64,000 nucleotides of DNA from Caballeronia ptereochthonis (GCF_001545075.1 NZ_FCOB02000016.1:112559-176558), one strand, 5' to 3'; positions 27,125 through 36,575 are shown, numbered from the stretch's first letter. Notes: a model not told the origin generated them from the letters alone. Numbers and translations: made by a program.

Positions 27125-27337
27125 TCAATGGACGACCGTGTTCGCCGGGCGCACGATGTCGCCCGTATCAATCAGGTCTTCGAGAAAGAACGGCTCCGTA
27201 TTGAGCAGCTTGGTCACGCCGGGCTCGCCCGCGTACCACGCGACCATCGCCATGTCACCGAGAATGCGCATCACGATGCCGCGCGCACCATGAGGCACGG
27301 CAATATGCACGGAGCGGACAATCGAACCGATTTGCAT
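27125..27337 (-). CDS. Conserved small hypothetical protein
   Basis: 70-residue protein with SD GGGGAA before its ATG. It looks like a small beta-rich domain (VRSVHIAVPHGARGIVMRIL...VAWYAGEPGVTKLL), with no signal peptide or TM. Such short proteins with a 'GEPGVTKLLNTEPFFLEDL' style ending may be conserved in Burkholderiaceae, but I do not recognise a named family. Upstream of srkA on the same strand, 70 bases apart; co-transcription is possible. Confidence 0.65.
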   Translation of the reverse strand: MQIGSIVRSVHIAVPHGARGIVMRILGDMAMVAWYAGEPGVTKLLNTEPFFLEDLIDTGDIVRPANTVVH

Positions 27338-27662
27338 GATGAATTCCCCGTTTCAACGCCGGCTGAGGATAGTGCGCCGGTCATATATTTCACCAAGCAC
27401 AGGCTTTTAACGGCTCGTGCACCAGACTTTTCGCCGCGTCATTGTTGCGGGACGCGCGACGCGCGCGGCTTTCATGAACGATTGTGCTCTAACTTTAGCG
27501 CATCGCGGCGCGCGGACGCGATGCCAATCGCCGCGTTATGTTACCGATCGCAGGCGATTGGCAACAATTATCCGGTGATCGTCGCCGAAAGCGACCCGTC
27601 GTATTGGGCAAAACCCTTATATCGGCGTATCGTTGAGGACTTTGTTGGCGGAGACTTAAAAC
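27338..27662. promoter_or_regulatory. Divergent intergenic gap with an 11-bp perfect inverted repeat
   Basis: No gene. TGCCAATCGCC (27522-27532) and GGCGATTGGCA (27553-27563) are perfect inverted arms with a 20-base spacer, ending 100 bases before the MFS gene. Likely an operator or a strong RNA hairpin. Confidence 0.6.
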
Positions 27663-28925
27663 GTGAACGCTTCACCGGCGCCGCAGCCCCCGAATTCCGA
27701 AGGCAACGCAGACCGGTCTGCCGACGCGGCTCCGTATCTCGAACGCGGTTCACGTGCGTACTGGCGCGCTTCGCTTGCCCTGCTGTTCGCCGGTTATGCA
27801 ACCTTTTCGCTGCTGTATTGCGTGCAGCCGCTGCTTCCCGAGTTTACCAAGGCATTCGGCGTCAGTCCGGCGGTGAGCGCACTCACGGTGTCGGTGAGCA
27901 CGGCGGCGCTGGCGGTCGCGATTTTCATCGCGGGATTCGTTTCCGAAAGCTGGAGCCGTCACCGGCTGATGACCCTCTCGTTGCTCGCGTCGTCATTGTT
28001 GACGGTCGTCGCGGCCATGTTGCCCGACTGGCACGCGCTGCTCGTCGTGCGCGCGCTCGAAGGCTTCGCGCTCGGCGGCGTGCCTGCGGTCGCGATGGCG
28101 TATCTCGCGGAGGAAGTGCATCCCGAAGGTCTCGGTCTCGCGATGGGCCTGTACGTCGGCGGGACGGCCATCGGCGGCATGGCGGGGCGCGTGATCAGCG
28201 GCATCCTCGCGGATCTGTTCGGCTGGCGCGTCGCGATCGGCGGAATCGGACTGCTGGGCCTGCTCGCCACGCTCGCGTTCCGTTCGCTTCTCCCGCCGTC
28301 GCGGCGCTTCAAGCCGCGGCGCGGCGTCGGGTTTGCCCATCATCGGCGCTCGCTTGCCGGGCACTTGCGGCATCGCGGCTTGCCGTTCCTCTTCCTGATC
28401 GGCTTCGTGCTGATGGGCAGTTTCGTCACGCTCTACAACTATGTCGGCTACCGGTTGCTGGGCGCGCCGTTTCAGCTGAATCAGACGGAAATCGGCGCGA
28501 TTTTCACCGTGTATCTGACGGGCGTGGTCGCTTCGCCCTGGTCCGGCAAGATGGCCGACGCCTTCGGACGCGGCCGCGTGCTGATCACCAGCCTCTTGCT
28601 GATGATGCTCGGCATCGCGCTGACGTTGTCGTTGTCCTTGCCGGTGATCATCGCGGGCATTGCCTGCCTGACGTTCGGCTTCTTCGCAGGGCACTCGGTC
28701 GCGAGCGGCTGGGTCGGACGGCTCGCCGCGCAGGCGAAAGGGCAGGCCGCCGCGCTTTATCTGCTCGCGTATTACATCGGCTCGAGCCTGATCGGATCGT
28801 ATGGCGGCCACTTCTGGACCGCGTTCGGATGGCCTGGCGTGGCCGGATTGATCGGCGTCCTGCTGCTCGTGGGCCTGGCGGGCGCGGCGTACCTGAACCG
28901 GCGCGAGCGCGCTGCGGCCGCTTGA
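27663..28925 (+). CDS. MFS exporter (YnfM/AraJ-like)
   Basis: Twelve-TM major facilitator transporter of the YnfM group of drug/metabolite exporters. The 420-residue protein has an N-terminal polar tail of about 35 residues, then TM1 (LFAGYATFSLLYCVQPLLPEF is the subgroup's TM1 signature) and the loop 2-3 motif region GFVSESWSRHRLM. Start is GTG at 27663; no strong SD. In many genomes ynfM lies next to a LysR regulator; none is adjacent here, but a perfect 11-bp inverted repeat lies 100 bases upstream. Substrate unknown. Confidence 0.88.
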   Translation: MNASPAPQPPNSEGNADRSADAAPYLERGSRAYWRASLALLFAGYATFSLLYCVQPLLPEFTKAFGVSPAVSALTVSVSTAALAVAIFIAGFVSESWSRHRLMTLSLLASSLLTVVAAMLPDWHALLVVRALEGFALGGVPAVAMAYLAEEVHPEGLGLAMGLYVGGTAIGGMAGRVISGILADLFGWRVAIGGIGLLGLLATLAFRSLLPPSRRFKPRRGVGFAHHRRSLAGHLRHRGLPFLFLIGFVLMGSFVTLYNYVGYRLLGAPFQLNQTEIGAIFTVYLTGVVASPWSGKMADAFGRGRVLITSLLLMMLGIALTLSLSLPVIIAGIACLTFGFFAGHSVASGWVGRLAAQAKGQAAALYLLAYYIGSSLIGSYGGHFWTAFGWPGVAGLIGVLLLVGLAGAAYLNRRERAAAA

Positions 28926-29151
28926 ATCGCCGAAAGCGGTTTGAAATAAGAGGAATCTAAGGGTTTTTACGTGGCCGTTTAAATAGTGCCGCGCGCAAGG
29001 CCTTATGGCGTAAGGCATTTACCGACGCAATCGTTTCCCGTCGCACGAAGATGGGCCGACGCTTCGCATGGAGCGGCCTATACTCGAATCGTCGAGGCGG
29101 ATTTCATCGCGCGACGATCAAAGCTACAAGCTGGACGATGGGAGACGCACT

Positions 29152-29334
29152 ATGACGTATTTCACGATCGGCGACTTCATCCTGATCATCCCGATGGCGC
29201 TGGCCGGCGCCCTGTTCCTCGGGGCCATTCCCTGCGCGACGCATTTCAAGAACAACGTGCTGCGCGTATTCGGCGCGCTGCTGGGTGTGCTGGCCGCCTT
29301 TCTGCTCGTCGAAGGGCTGCCTGCGCTGATATAG
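29152..29334 (+). CDS. Small two-TM membrane protein
   Basis: 60-residue protein, nearly all hydrophobic: TM at about 7-29 (DFILIIPMALAGALFLGAIP) and 40-58 (VFGALLGVLAAFLLVEGLPAL). The ATG at 29152 follows GGGAGA by 7 bases; the frame is open 28 codons further upstream, but those codons are polar and lack an SD. Function unknown; not assigned to a family. Convergent with the dienelactone hydrolase gene. Confidence 0.62.
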   Translation: MTYFTIGDFILIIPMALAGALFLGAIPCATHFKNNVLRVFGALLGVLAAFLLVEGLPALI

Positions 29335-29443
29335 CGCCGTTCGGCCTGAGGCGCGGTTTCGACGATGCGCGTTCGCCGCGCATCGGCGCACGCACGATCT
29401 CCCGTCAAAGGCACGGCGCACCGTGCCTGCCTCTCTCTCCTTA

Positions 29444-30148
29444 TTACAGATGCTCGCCGAGGAACGTCAGCGTGCGCCCGTGCGCGAGCCCTGACGCCTT
29501 CGCGTTGTACGAGGCGCGATCGCCGCAATTGAAGCCGTGATCGGCCTGCGGGTACACGTAGAGTTCCGCATCCTTGCGGCCCGCGAAACGTTGGCGCACG
29601 GCGTCCACGGCGTCGGCCGGAATGTGCGCGTCGAGTTCGCCGTAGTGGAATTGGATCGGCACCTTGATCTGATCGGCCTTGTCGAGCGCGTTCTGAATGC
29701 CGCCACCGTAGTAGGCCACCGCGAGATCCACCGATCCCTGCGCCGCCGCGAGATAGGCGAGCCGGCCGCCGAAGCAGTAGCCGATCGCCGCGACCTTGCC
29801 CGTCACTTCGGGCAGCGCACGCAGTGCCTTCGCCGCCGCGCCGACATCGGCGACCGCGGCATCCGCGTTGGTCTTTTGCAGCAGCTCCATCGCCTTCTCG
29901 CGATCCGCGCCTTCGTAGCCCAGCTCGACGCGCGGCTGCGTGCGCCAGAAGACATCGGGCGCGAGCGCGATATAGCCGTCGGCCGCGTACTGGTCCGCGA
30001 CGCTGCGGATATGCCCGTTCACGCCGAAGATCTCCTGCAGGATGATCACGGCCGGCCCGGTGCCCGTCTTGGGCAGCGCGAGATAACCCTGGAAGCTGCC
30101 GCCATCGGTGGGAATGTCGATCCAGCGCGAAGTCACGGATACGGTCAC
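29444..30148 (-). CDS. Dienelactone hydrolase family protein
   Basis: Alpha/beta hydrolase of the DLH family (carboxymethylenebutenolidase-like). The 234-residue protein has the catalytic triad C125 (GYCFGG), D173 (ELDAHI) and H204 (ADHGFNC), plus E39 (QEIFG) which in DLH holds the Cys in its resting state. Start: GTG at 30148, 8 bases after GGAG; upstream codons are not conserved. No chlorocatechol genes are near, so this is probably one of the general DLH paralogues with unknown ester or lactone substrate. Confidence 0.88.
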   Translation of the reverse strand: MTVSVTSRWIDIPTDGGSFQGYLALPKTGTGPAVIILQEIFGVNGHIRSVADQYAADGYIALAPDVFWRTQPRVELGYEGADREKAMELLQKTNADAAVADVGAAAKALRALPEVTGKVAAIGYCFGGRLAYLAAAQGSVDLAVAYYGGGIQNALDKADQIKVPIQFHYGELDAHIPADAVDAVRQRFAGRKDAELYVYPQADHGFNCGDRASYNAKASGLAHGRTLTFLGEHL

Positions 30149-30692
30149 GTCGAAGCTCCTTGTGCTTGTGGAAAGGTTGATCGAGCGAGTTTGCCAGCTT
30201 TCCCTTTCATACGCCCTGGACACTCGCGGCGCCCCTGGCACATCGTTTGACGCACGGACGGATTTTTAGAGGCGCTGGTCTAAACACAAGCTAAAAGCAG
30301 CTTTAAAAAACAGGCTAATAGATGACAGCAGGCAGAGACTATCGGCGCGCTTCCGTCAATCTTGAATGGCGGCCAAACCTTTGCGCGCCGATGTCGCGGA
30401 AACCCGCATGTACTGGGCATCTTCGCGCAGACGCCACCACAAACGGCGGCGTCTCACAACTGGCCGCTAATTGGTAGTGACACCAGTATCTTAAAAAACT
30501 TCCCTAAATTAATTTGACAACCCTACACTTGCGCGCAGTGCGGACGGCGGCTGTCACAAACGGCATGCCGGAAGGACTTGCCAAGTGCATGACGATGCAT
30601 CCGGCGTGGTCGTCCACGGGACTGAGCGATCGTGATGAAAGACGGGGCACAGGGCGATTACGTTGTTTTTGGGACCGAAACTGGAGACTTAC
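30149..30692. other. 544-base gap upstream of the binding-protein gene
   Basis: No gene supported. It contains a hairpin AGACGCC / GGCGTCT near 30429-30455, an AT-rich tract near 30490-30515, and TTGACA at about 30515. These may form a regulated promoter with a long leader for the downstream binding-protein gene. Confidence 0.5.
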
Positions 30693-31838
30693 ATGAACAC
30701 CAAGCTTCACAAACTGTTGCCGATCAGCGCCGCAGCCGTGCTGTTCGCTACGTTGGCAACGTCCGCAGCAGCCGACCAGGTCGTCAAGATCGGTCACGTC
30801 GCTCCGCTGACCGGCGGCATTGCTCACCTGGGCAAGGACAACGAAAACGGCGCGCGGCTCGCAGTCGAAGAGATCAATGCGAAGGGTCTCACGATCGGCG
30901 GCGAGAAGATCACGCTGCAACTGGACCCGCAAGACGATGCCGCTGACCCGCGTACCGCCACGCAGGTCGCACAGAAGCTCGTCGACGACAAGGTCGTTGC
31001 GGTCGTCGGTCACCTGAACTCCGGCACGTCGATCCCGGCGTCGAAGATCTACAGCGATGCGGGCATCGTCCAGATTTCCCCGTCGGCAACGAATCCGACC
31101 TACACGCAGCAAGGCTTCAAGACGACGTACCGCGTCGTCGCGACCGATGCGCAGCAAGGCCCGGCGCTCGCCAACTATGCGGCCAAGCAACTGAAGGTGA
31201 AGAGCGTGGCCGTGGTCGACGACTCAACCGCTTACGGCCAGGGTCTCGCGAACGAGTTCGAGAAGACCGCCAAGTCGCTCGGCCTGAAGGTGATCTCGCA
31301 CGACGCGACCAACGACAAGGCTGTCGATTTCCGCGCGATTCTGACCAAGATCAAGGGTGAGAATCCCGACGCCGTGATGTACGGCGGCATGGACGCCACC
31401 GGCGGCCCGTTCGCCAAGCAGGCGAAGCAGCTCGGCCTGCGCGCGAAGGTTCTCGCGGGCGACGGCGTCTGCACGGAAAAGCTGGCTGATCTCGCCGGCG
31501 ACGCGACCGACAACGTCGTGTGCTCGGAAGCCGGCATGGCGCTCGAGAAGATGGAAGGCGGCGCGGCGTTCGCGGCGAAGTTCCAGAAGCGCTTCGGCCA
31601 GCCGATCCAGATCTACGCGCCGTTCACGTATGACGCGGTGTACATCATCGTCGACGCGATGAAGCGCGCGAACTCGGTCGATCCGGCCAAGATTCTCGCC
31701 GCGATGCCGAACACGGACTACAAGGGTGTGATCGGCCAGACGACCTTCGATTCGAAGGGCGACCTGAAGCACGGCGTGATCTCGCTGTACGACTACAAGA
31801 AGGGCAAGAAGACCCTGCTGGACGTCGTGAAGATGTAA
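30693..31838 (+). CDS. Branched-chain amino acid ABC transporter periplasmic binding protein
   Basis: Type I periplasmic binding protein of the LivJ/LivK family for Leu/Ile/Val or related amino acids. The 381-residue precursor has a clear Sec signal peptide (about 1-26, cleavage after ...TSAAA-DQ) and the mature start VVKIGHVAPLTGGIAHLGKDNENGARLAVEEIN typical of LivK. Start ATG 30693 with GGAG 8 bases upstream. No LivH/M/G/F genes are in the window, so it must use a transporter encoded elsewhere. It is followed by a strong terminator, consistent with a single highly expressed gene. Confidence 0.94.
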   Translation: MNTKLHKLLPISAAAVLFATLATSAAADQVVKIGHVAPLTGGIAHLGKDNENGARLAVEEINAKGLTIGGEKITLQLDPQDDAADPRTATQVAQKLVDDKVVAVVGHLNSGTSIPASKIYSDAGIVQISPSATNPTYTQQGFKTTYRVVATDAQQGPALANYAAKQLKVKSVAVVDDSTAYGQGLANEFEKTAKSLGLKVISHDATNDKAVDFRAILTKIKGENPDAVMYGGMDATGGPFAKQAKQLGLRAKVLAGDGVCTEKLADLAGDATDNVVCSEAGMALEKMEGGAAFAAKFQKRFGQPIQIYAPFTYDAVYIIVDAMKRANSVDPAKILAAMPNTDYKGVIGQTTFDSKGDLKHGVISLYDYKKGKKTLLDVVKM

Positions 31839-31862
31839 GTGCCGCAGGACTTGGGTCCCGGG

Positions 31863-31896
31863 AAACGCGCGGATTCGCAGGATCCGCGCGTTTTTT
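31863..31896 (+). terminator. Rho-independent terminator of the binding-protein gene
   Basis: AACGCGCGGAT hairpin with ATCCGCGCG and six T, 25 bases after the stop. Confidence 0.9.
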
Positions 31897-33122
31897 CATA
31901 TCTTCAGGCGCTTGAGAATCTTCGGCCCGATGAGCGTGATCACCGCGCAGCACGCCGCGACCACGCATAGCCCGATCGGCAGATTGCTGATTTGCGCGAC
32001 GCCGCCGATCAGCACCGGCCCGAGCAGCAAGCCGAAATACGCGAGCCCCGCGACCTGCGCGAGACCTTCGGCCGCCGTCACGCCTTCGACTCGCGCCGCC
32101 GCCGCGAACAGCACCGGCATCATGTTCGCGAGACCGAGGCCCATCAACGTGAATCCGGTCATCGTGACGATGGTGTTCGGCAGCACGAGCGCCATCACCA
32201 TGCCGATGAACGCGAGCCCGGCGCTGCCGAAAATCAGTTGCGGCGCGCCGAAGCGCGCGCGCACCGCGTCGCCGCCGAAGCGCCCCGCGGCCATGCCGCC
32301 GGAGAACGCCGCGTAAGCGGCGCTCGAGACCGAGGGCGAAGCCTCCACGACGTCGCGCATGTAGACGGTGGCCCAGTCGTACATCGCGCCTTCGGCGATC
32401 AGCGCAACGAGCGCCAGGCCGCCGAGCGCCCACAGCGCGCCCGAGCGCCAGCGGTTCGAGGACGACGCCTTTGCGTGTTCCTCGTGATGCGGCACGTGCG
32501 GCAGCACGGCGGGCATCGAAGCGAGCAGCACGAGCAGACTCAGGCCCGACGCCAGCGCGAGATGTGCGGCCGGTGCGAGCCCGTGCGCGAGCAGCGCGCC
32601 GCCCGCGGCCGCGCCCGCCATGCCGCCGATGCTGAACATGCCGTGCAGCGACGACATGATCGGCTGCCCCAGCGCCTGCTCGACCGCGCTCGCCTCGGCG
32701 TTCATCGCGACGTCGAGCGTCGCCATGCCGAAGCCGAACGCCGCGAGCACCACCAGCAGCAGCCAGAACCAGGGCGTCACGAGAATCAGCGAGCCGCAAA
32801 TCATCATCGTGATGCCGCCCGCCATGCACGCCGTGCGCGTGCCGGCGCGCGCGATCCACGATCCGGTGGTGAGCATCGCGAAGATCGAGCCGCCCGCGAC
32901 CGCGAGCAGCGCGAACGAGAGCATGCCCGGGCTCAGCGCGAACTTGTCGCGCACGGTCGGCACGTGCACGCCCCACGAGGCGTACATCATGCCCGCGATG
33001 AAGAAGACGGCCATCGTCGCGTGGCGCGCGCGGGCGCGGGTGGCGTGCGGAAGGCTGCGATGCAGCGCGAGCGTCGGATTGGACTCGCGGGCGGAAGCGG
33101 ATGCGGTGGTCGAGTCGGACAC
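31896..33122 (-). CDS. MFS transporter (YbjJ-like)
   Basis: Twelve-TM major facilitator protein. The 408-residue product starts, after a polar tail, with FFIAGMMYASWGVHVPTVRDKFALSPG, which is typical of the YbjJ group of unknown substrate. The GTG at 33122 was chosen because it heads the conserved part; the frame is open 33 codons further. Its 3' end overlaps the terminator of the convergent binding-protein gene. Divergent from the HugZ-like gene. Confidence 0.85.
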   Translation of the reverse strand: MSDSTTASASARESNPTLALHRSLPHATRARARHATMAVFFIAGMMYASWGVHVPTVRDKFALSPGMLSFALLAVAGGSIFAMLTTGSWIARAGTRTACMAGGITMMICGSLILVTPWFWLLLVVLAAFGFGMATLDVAMNAEASAVEQALGQPIMSSLHGMFSIGGMAGAAAGGALLAHGLAPAAHLALASGLSLLVLLASMPAVLPHVPHHEEHAKASSSNRWRSGALWALGGLALVALIAEGAMYDWATVYMRDVVEASPSVSSAAYAAFSGGMAAGRFGGDAVRARFGAPQLIFGSAGLAFIGMVMALVLPNTIVTMTGFTLMGLGLANMMPVLFAAAARVEGVTAAEGLAQVAGLAYFGLLLGPVLIGGVAQISNLPIGLCVVAACCAVITLIGPKILKRLKI

Positions 33123-33277
33123 AAAAAAGCCGTTCTGGAGAATTGCGCGAAACGAGAGGCAACCGGAGATGATGCCATCGCACGCGAAGGCTTTCGATTC
33201 TATCGAACGGCCAGGAGACACGCTCGATTGCGCTGCATTACCATCTTTCGACCAATTCGCAATCGCATGGGGTTCGG

Positions 33278-33943
33278 ATGAATATTCCGTCGCAAGCGCC
33301 GCTACACCTGCTGCATCGCGTGCCGGAAGGCACGCTCGCCACGCATTCGCGCGAGCCGCGCGGCTTTCCGTATCCGACGGCGTTGCCGTTCGCGCTCACC
33401 GCGAACCACATGCCGATGCTGCTCATCAGCCATCTCGCCGAGCACACGCGCAATCTGCAGGCCGACCCGCGCGCCGGCTTTCTGGTTGCGCACGCGGCCC
33501 AAGGTGGCGTGCTGGAAGGACAACGCCTGACGATGCTTGGACGTTTCGCGCCCGTTTTGCCGGAAGCAAGCGGCGAACTCGCGCGGCGCTATTTGCGCTA
33601 TCACCCGGAGGCCGGGCGTTATCTGGAACTCGGCGACTTCTGTTTCTGGGTGATGTCGCTCGAGCGAATGCGGTATATCGGCGGCTTTGGGGCGATGGGC
33701 TGGCTTGCCGGCGACGAACTCGATTCGCTGGCGCCGCTTTCGTACGAAGACGAAGCTTCCTTGTGCGAATATTTCGACGCTTATCCCGGACGCCCCGAGA
33801 ATCTCCAATTATTGGGGATAGACCGGTATGGCTGCGATTTGCTGCTTGGAGGCACTCGCAATCGTTTTACATTCGATAAGCCGCGACTGACCACCGAGGA
33901 ATTGAAGTCCGCGCTTATCGATTGTTTTGAGAGACAGAGCTGA
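33278..33943 (+). CDS. HugZ-like / pyridoxamine-5'-phosphate-oxidase-fold protein
   Basis: 221-residue protein with a split-barrel FMN-binding-like domain (about 10-150; EGTLATHSREPRGFPYPTALPFAL, then LLISHLAEHTRNLQADPRAGFLV), the order found in HugZ-family haem-utilisation proteins, and a C-terminal domain (about 155-221, DUF2470-like; GIDRYGCDLLLGG). HugZ proteins bind and open haem in some pathogens; here a general FMN/haem role is only inferred. Monocistronic; cytosolic. Confidence 0.83.
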   Translation: MNIPSQAPLHLLHRVPEGTLATHSREPRGFPYPTALPFALTANHMPMLLISHLAEHTRNLQADPRAGFLVAHAAQGGVLEGQRLTMLGRFAPVLPEASGELARRYLRYHPEAGRYLELGDFCFWVMSLERMRYIGGFGAMGWLAGDELDSLAPLSYEDEASLCEYFDAYPGRPENLQLLGIDRYGCDLLLGGTRNRFTFDKPRLTTEELKSALIDCFERQS

Positions 33944-34307
33944 GTTTTGCGCGTAGATAACGCTGTTGCGTCCCGAATTACATTACAGCACGACCGCAAA
34001 AGAGCGAGCGAAGTTGCCATTCCATGAAACCTTCCAATGCCAAAACCTGCCGTGCTTTCATTTTATGCCAACGCCAAGGTTCAATCTGCATGCAAGCAGC
34101 CTCTTTTAGCCCGGATCAACCGCTGCTCTCAATTTCGGAATATTCGGCAAATGTTACGAAGAAAGTCCCTAAACTTTTATTAAACGGCAATTCGCATATG
34201 CCGCGAAAATAAGATTTGTGTTAATCTGCGTGCCAGTCCGAGGCTATACTGATAACTGTAAGCGAGCGCGCCGATTCGCAAGTCAGCAAACCACTTAGGG
34301 AATTGCC
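33944..34307. promoter_or_regulatory. AT-rich gap with likely promoter of the H-NS gene
   Basis: No gene. The region is visibly AT-rich. TATACT (34245-34250) with TTAATC (34221-34226) 18 bases upstream is a candidate promoter for the H-NS gene. AT-rich DNA before an hns-type gene often serves autoregulation. Confidence 0.5.
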
Positions 34308-34613
34308 ATGCCTTCATACAAGGAACTCCTCGCACAGCGCGAGTCTCTCGAACGCCAGATTGAAGAAGCGAAGTCGCGTGAATACGCCGAAGTGCTTAAT
34401 GAGATCAAGCAGAAAATGGCGGATTATGGCATCACGCTTCAGGAACTCGCAGGCGGCCGAGGTGCGAAGGCGTCGAAGGCATCGTCGCGCAGTCGCTCTG
34501 GCGTGGCGCCGAAATATCGCGACCCGGAAAGCGGCAGCACTTGGTCCGGCCGCGGAAAGCCGCCGAAGTGGATCGCCGGGCAAGATCGCGACAGTTTCCT
34601 GATCAGCAAGTAA
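34308..34613 (+). CDS. H-NS family nucleoid protein
   Basis: Short beta-proteobacterial H-NS/MvaT-like protein (BpH3/HvrA type), a DNA-bending silencer of AT-rich DNA. The 101-residue sequence has an N-terminal coiled-coil oligomerisation region (about 1-45), a Ser/Lys/Arg linker and the C-terminal DNA-binding motif KYRDPESGSTWSGRGKPPKW (69-88). Followed by a strong terminator, so it is a single-gene unit. Burkholderia genomes carry many paralogues, so no gene symbol is given. Confidence 0.93.
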   Translation: MPSYKELLAQRESLERQIEEAKSREYAEVLNEIKQKMADYGITLQELAGGRGAKASKASSRSRSGVAPKYRDPESGSTWSGRGKPPKWIAGQDRDSFLISK

Positions 34614-34636
34614 GTTCAGAGTCGGATTTCGCATTC

Positions 34637-34668
34637 AAAGGCCGCGTCCGAGTGACGCGGCCTTTTCA
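34637..34668 (+). terminator. Rho-independent terminator of the H-NS gene
   Basis: AAAGGCCGCGTC / GACGCGGCCTTTT with a 5-base loop, 23 bases after the stop. Confidence 0.9.
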
Positions 34669-34827
34669 TTTGCGCCGCAGGCTTTTTCCGGTGTACGGCG
34701 TCATTCGGCCGGCGGGAAAGCGCGGCCCAATTAAATGTATGATTTGAAGGGCTTACTGCCGGCCTCCTCGAGACGGACACGCCTCGCGGGTGATAAAGTG
34801 CCTGCATAGTGGCCTGAGGCATATTAC

Positions 34828-36012
34828 ATGTCGCTTTCGACATCGCACGCTGCGGAAAAACAGGAGGTCGCGCGCCGAAGCACCTGGACGAGCATTGCGC
34901 TTAATAGCGGGCTTACTGCCGCGCAACTCGTCGTCGGCACTATTGGGCATTCTCAGGCACTCATTGCCGACGGCATTCATTCGCTGGCAGATATCGTGTC
35001 TGATTTTATCGTCTTGATTGCCAATCGACAGGCTGCCGCTGCGCCCGATGTGGACCATAACTACGGTCATAGCCGCTATGAAACCGTGGCGTCGTTATTC
35101 CTCGGTGGATTGTTGGTCGCGGTTGGCGTCGGAATGTTGTGGCGTGCCGGAACGCGGATCGTGAACCTTCAGGATATTCCGCCGGTGCACGCCGTCGCGC
35201 TCGCAGTCGCGATAATCGTCCTTGTTTCAAAGGAAGCGCTTTTTCGCTATATGCTTCGCGCCGCCGAACGCGTTCGTTCCGCCATGCTGGTCGCAAACGC
35301 CTGGCATGCCCGTTCCGATGCTGCCTCTTCACTCGTCGTCGCGCTCGGAATTATCGGCAGTCTGGCGGGATTTCGAATATTGGACCCGATCGCCGCAGCG
35401 CTCGTCGGATTTTTGATCGGCAAAATGGGGTGGACGTTCGCGTGGGATGCTTTACAGGATCTCTCCGATCGCGCGCTCGATCAATCGACCACGGAAGATT
35501 TGCGCGGCATTTTGCTGGGCACACCCGGTGTGCGCGAAGTTCATGAACTGCGCACGCGAAAAATGGGCGACCTGGCGATTGTCGATGCGCATATTCTCGT
35601 CGATCCGCTGATTTCGGTTTCGGAGGGACATTTCATCGCCGAATCGGCGCGCGCGCACGTGCTGGCCGATCCGCGCGTCATCGATGCGCTCATTCACGTC
35701 GATCCGGAAAGCGATGAGCTCAATCCGTTGCCGGGCAATTTTCCATTGCGTTCGACGGTAAGCGACGCCGTCCGCGCAGCGTTCGCGCAGCAGAGGATTC
35801 CCGTCGAGTCGCTGAACCTGCACTACCTGAGTGGCGGCTTCGATATCGACGTCGTGCTGCCGGCGTCGATCGCGCATGACGCGGCTTCCAGACTGAAAGC
35901 GATCGATTTCGCTGCGCTCAGGCGTCAGCTCGGCGCGCACGAAGTCCGCGTGACGCAGGCGCTCGATATCGCCGCGGCGACGTCCGGAAAGGCGGTCGGC
36001 ACGCCGCGCTGA
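34828..36012 (+). CDS. Cation diffusion facilitator (CDF) metal exporter
   Basis: Proton-driven divalent-metal exporter of the inner membrane. The 394-residue protein has six TM segments, with the metal site residues in TM2 (IADGIHSLAD, D48/H51/D55) and TM5 (HARSD), and a long C-terminal cytoplasmic domain of CTD plus extra about 80 residues. The HxxxD pair in TM2 and the H in TM5 suggest Zn2+/Cd2+/Co2+ or Fe2+ rather than Mn2+ (which has Asn/Asp). Single gene, convergent with the Lrp gene. Confidence 0.9.
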   Translation: MSLSTSHAAEKQEVARRSTWTSIALNSGLTAAQLVVGTIGHSQALIADGIHSLADIVSDFIVLIANRQAAAAPDVDHNYGHSRYETVASLFLGGLLVAVGVGMLWRAGTRIVNLQDIPPVHAVALAVAIIVLVSKEALFRYMLRAAERVRSAMLVANAWHARSDAASSLVVALGIIGSLAGFRILDPIAAALVGFLIGKMGWTFAWDALQDLSDRALDQSTTEDLRGILLGTPGVREVHELRTRKMGDLAIVDAHILVDPLISVSEGHFIAESARAHVLADPRVIDALIHVDPESDELNPLPGNFPLRSTVSDAVRAAFAQQRIPVESLNLHYLSGGFDIDVVLPASIAHDAASRLKAIDFAALRRQLGAHEVRVTQALDIAAATSGKAVGTPR

Positions 36013-36021
36013 GGCCGCGCC

Positions 36022-36480
36022 TCAGAGCGGCAGTTGCGTGTCGAACTTGATTTCGCGGAGCACGACGCTGGTTCGCACCTGTGCCACGGCCGGTATCTTG
36101 AAGATGCGATCGTGCAGGAATGCGTCGTACGCCTTGATATCCGGTGCGACGATCTTGAGGATGTAGTCGGACTCGCCGGTGGTGCTGTAGCACTCGGTCA
36201 CTTCCGGGCAAGTGGCGATTTCGCGTTCAAACTGCTCGACGCCGCCTTCCGTGTGCCGGGTCAGATGGATATGCGCGAGCGCGCACACGTGCAGGCCGAG
36301 CTTTTCCCGGTCGAGCAGCGCGGTATAGCGCTGAATGACGCCGGATTGCTCCATGTCCTTGATGCGTCGCCAGCACGGCGTGCTCGACAGGCCGACCTGA
36401 TCCGAGATTTCCTGAACGGAGCGCCGTGCGTCCAGCTGCAGAAGACGCAAGATTTTTTGTGAGAATGTATCGAGAGTCAA
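36022..36480 (-). CDS. Lrp/AsnC-family regulator
   Basis: 152-residue feast/famine regulator: N-terminal winged HTH (about 3-60, KILRLLQLDARRSVQEISDQVGLSSTPCWRRIKDME) and a RAM/AsnC ligand-binding domain (about 65-145). The start is a TTG at 36480 placed 6 bases after a perfect GGAGG; a longer ATG frame from 36546 adds 22 residues that do not fit the family. Cys in the HTH (STPCWRRI) is common in this group. Target unknown; the neighbouring CDF gene is convergent. Confidence 0.9.
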   Translation of the reverse strand: MTLDTFSQKILRLLQLDARRSVQEISDQVGLSSTPCWRRIKDMEQSGVIQRYTALLDREKLGLHVCALAHIHLTRHTEGGVEQFEREIATCPEVTECYSTTGESDYILKIVAPDIKAYDAFLHDRIFKIPAVAQVRTSVVLREIKFDTQLPL

Positions 36481-36575
36481 CTGCGCCTCCGTTCGGTCGC
36501 GATCTGACTCTAATGGTAGAGGCGCCGGAAAAGAAACGCAATGCAACGCGCCTGCACTGAGGTAGTTTCCCTAAC

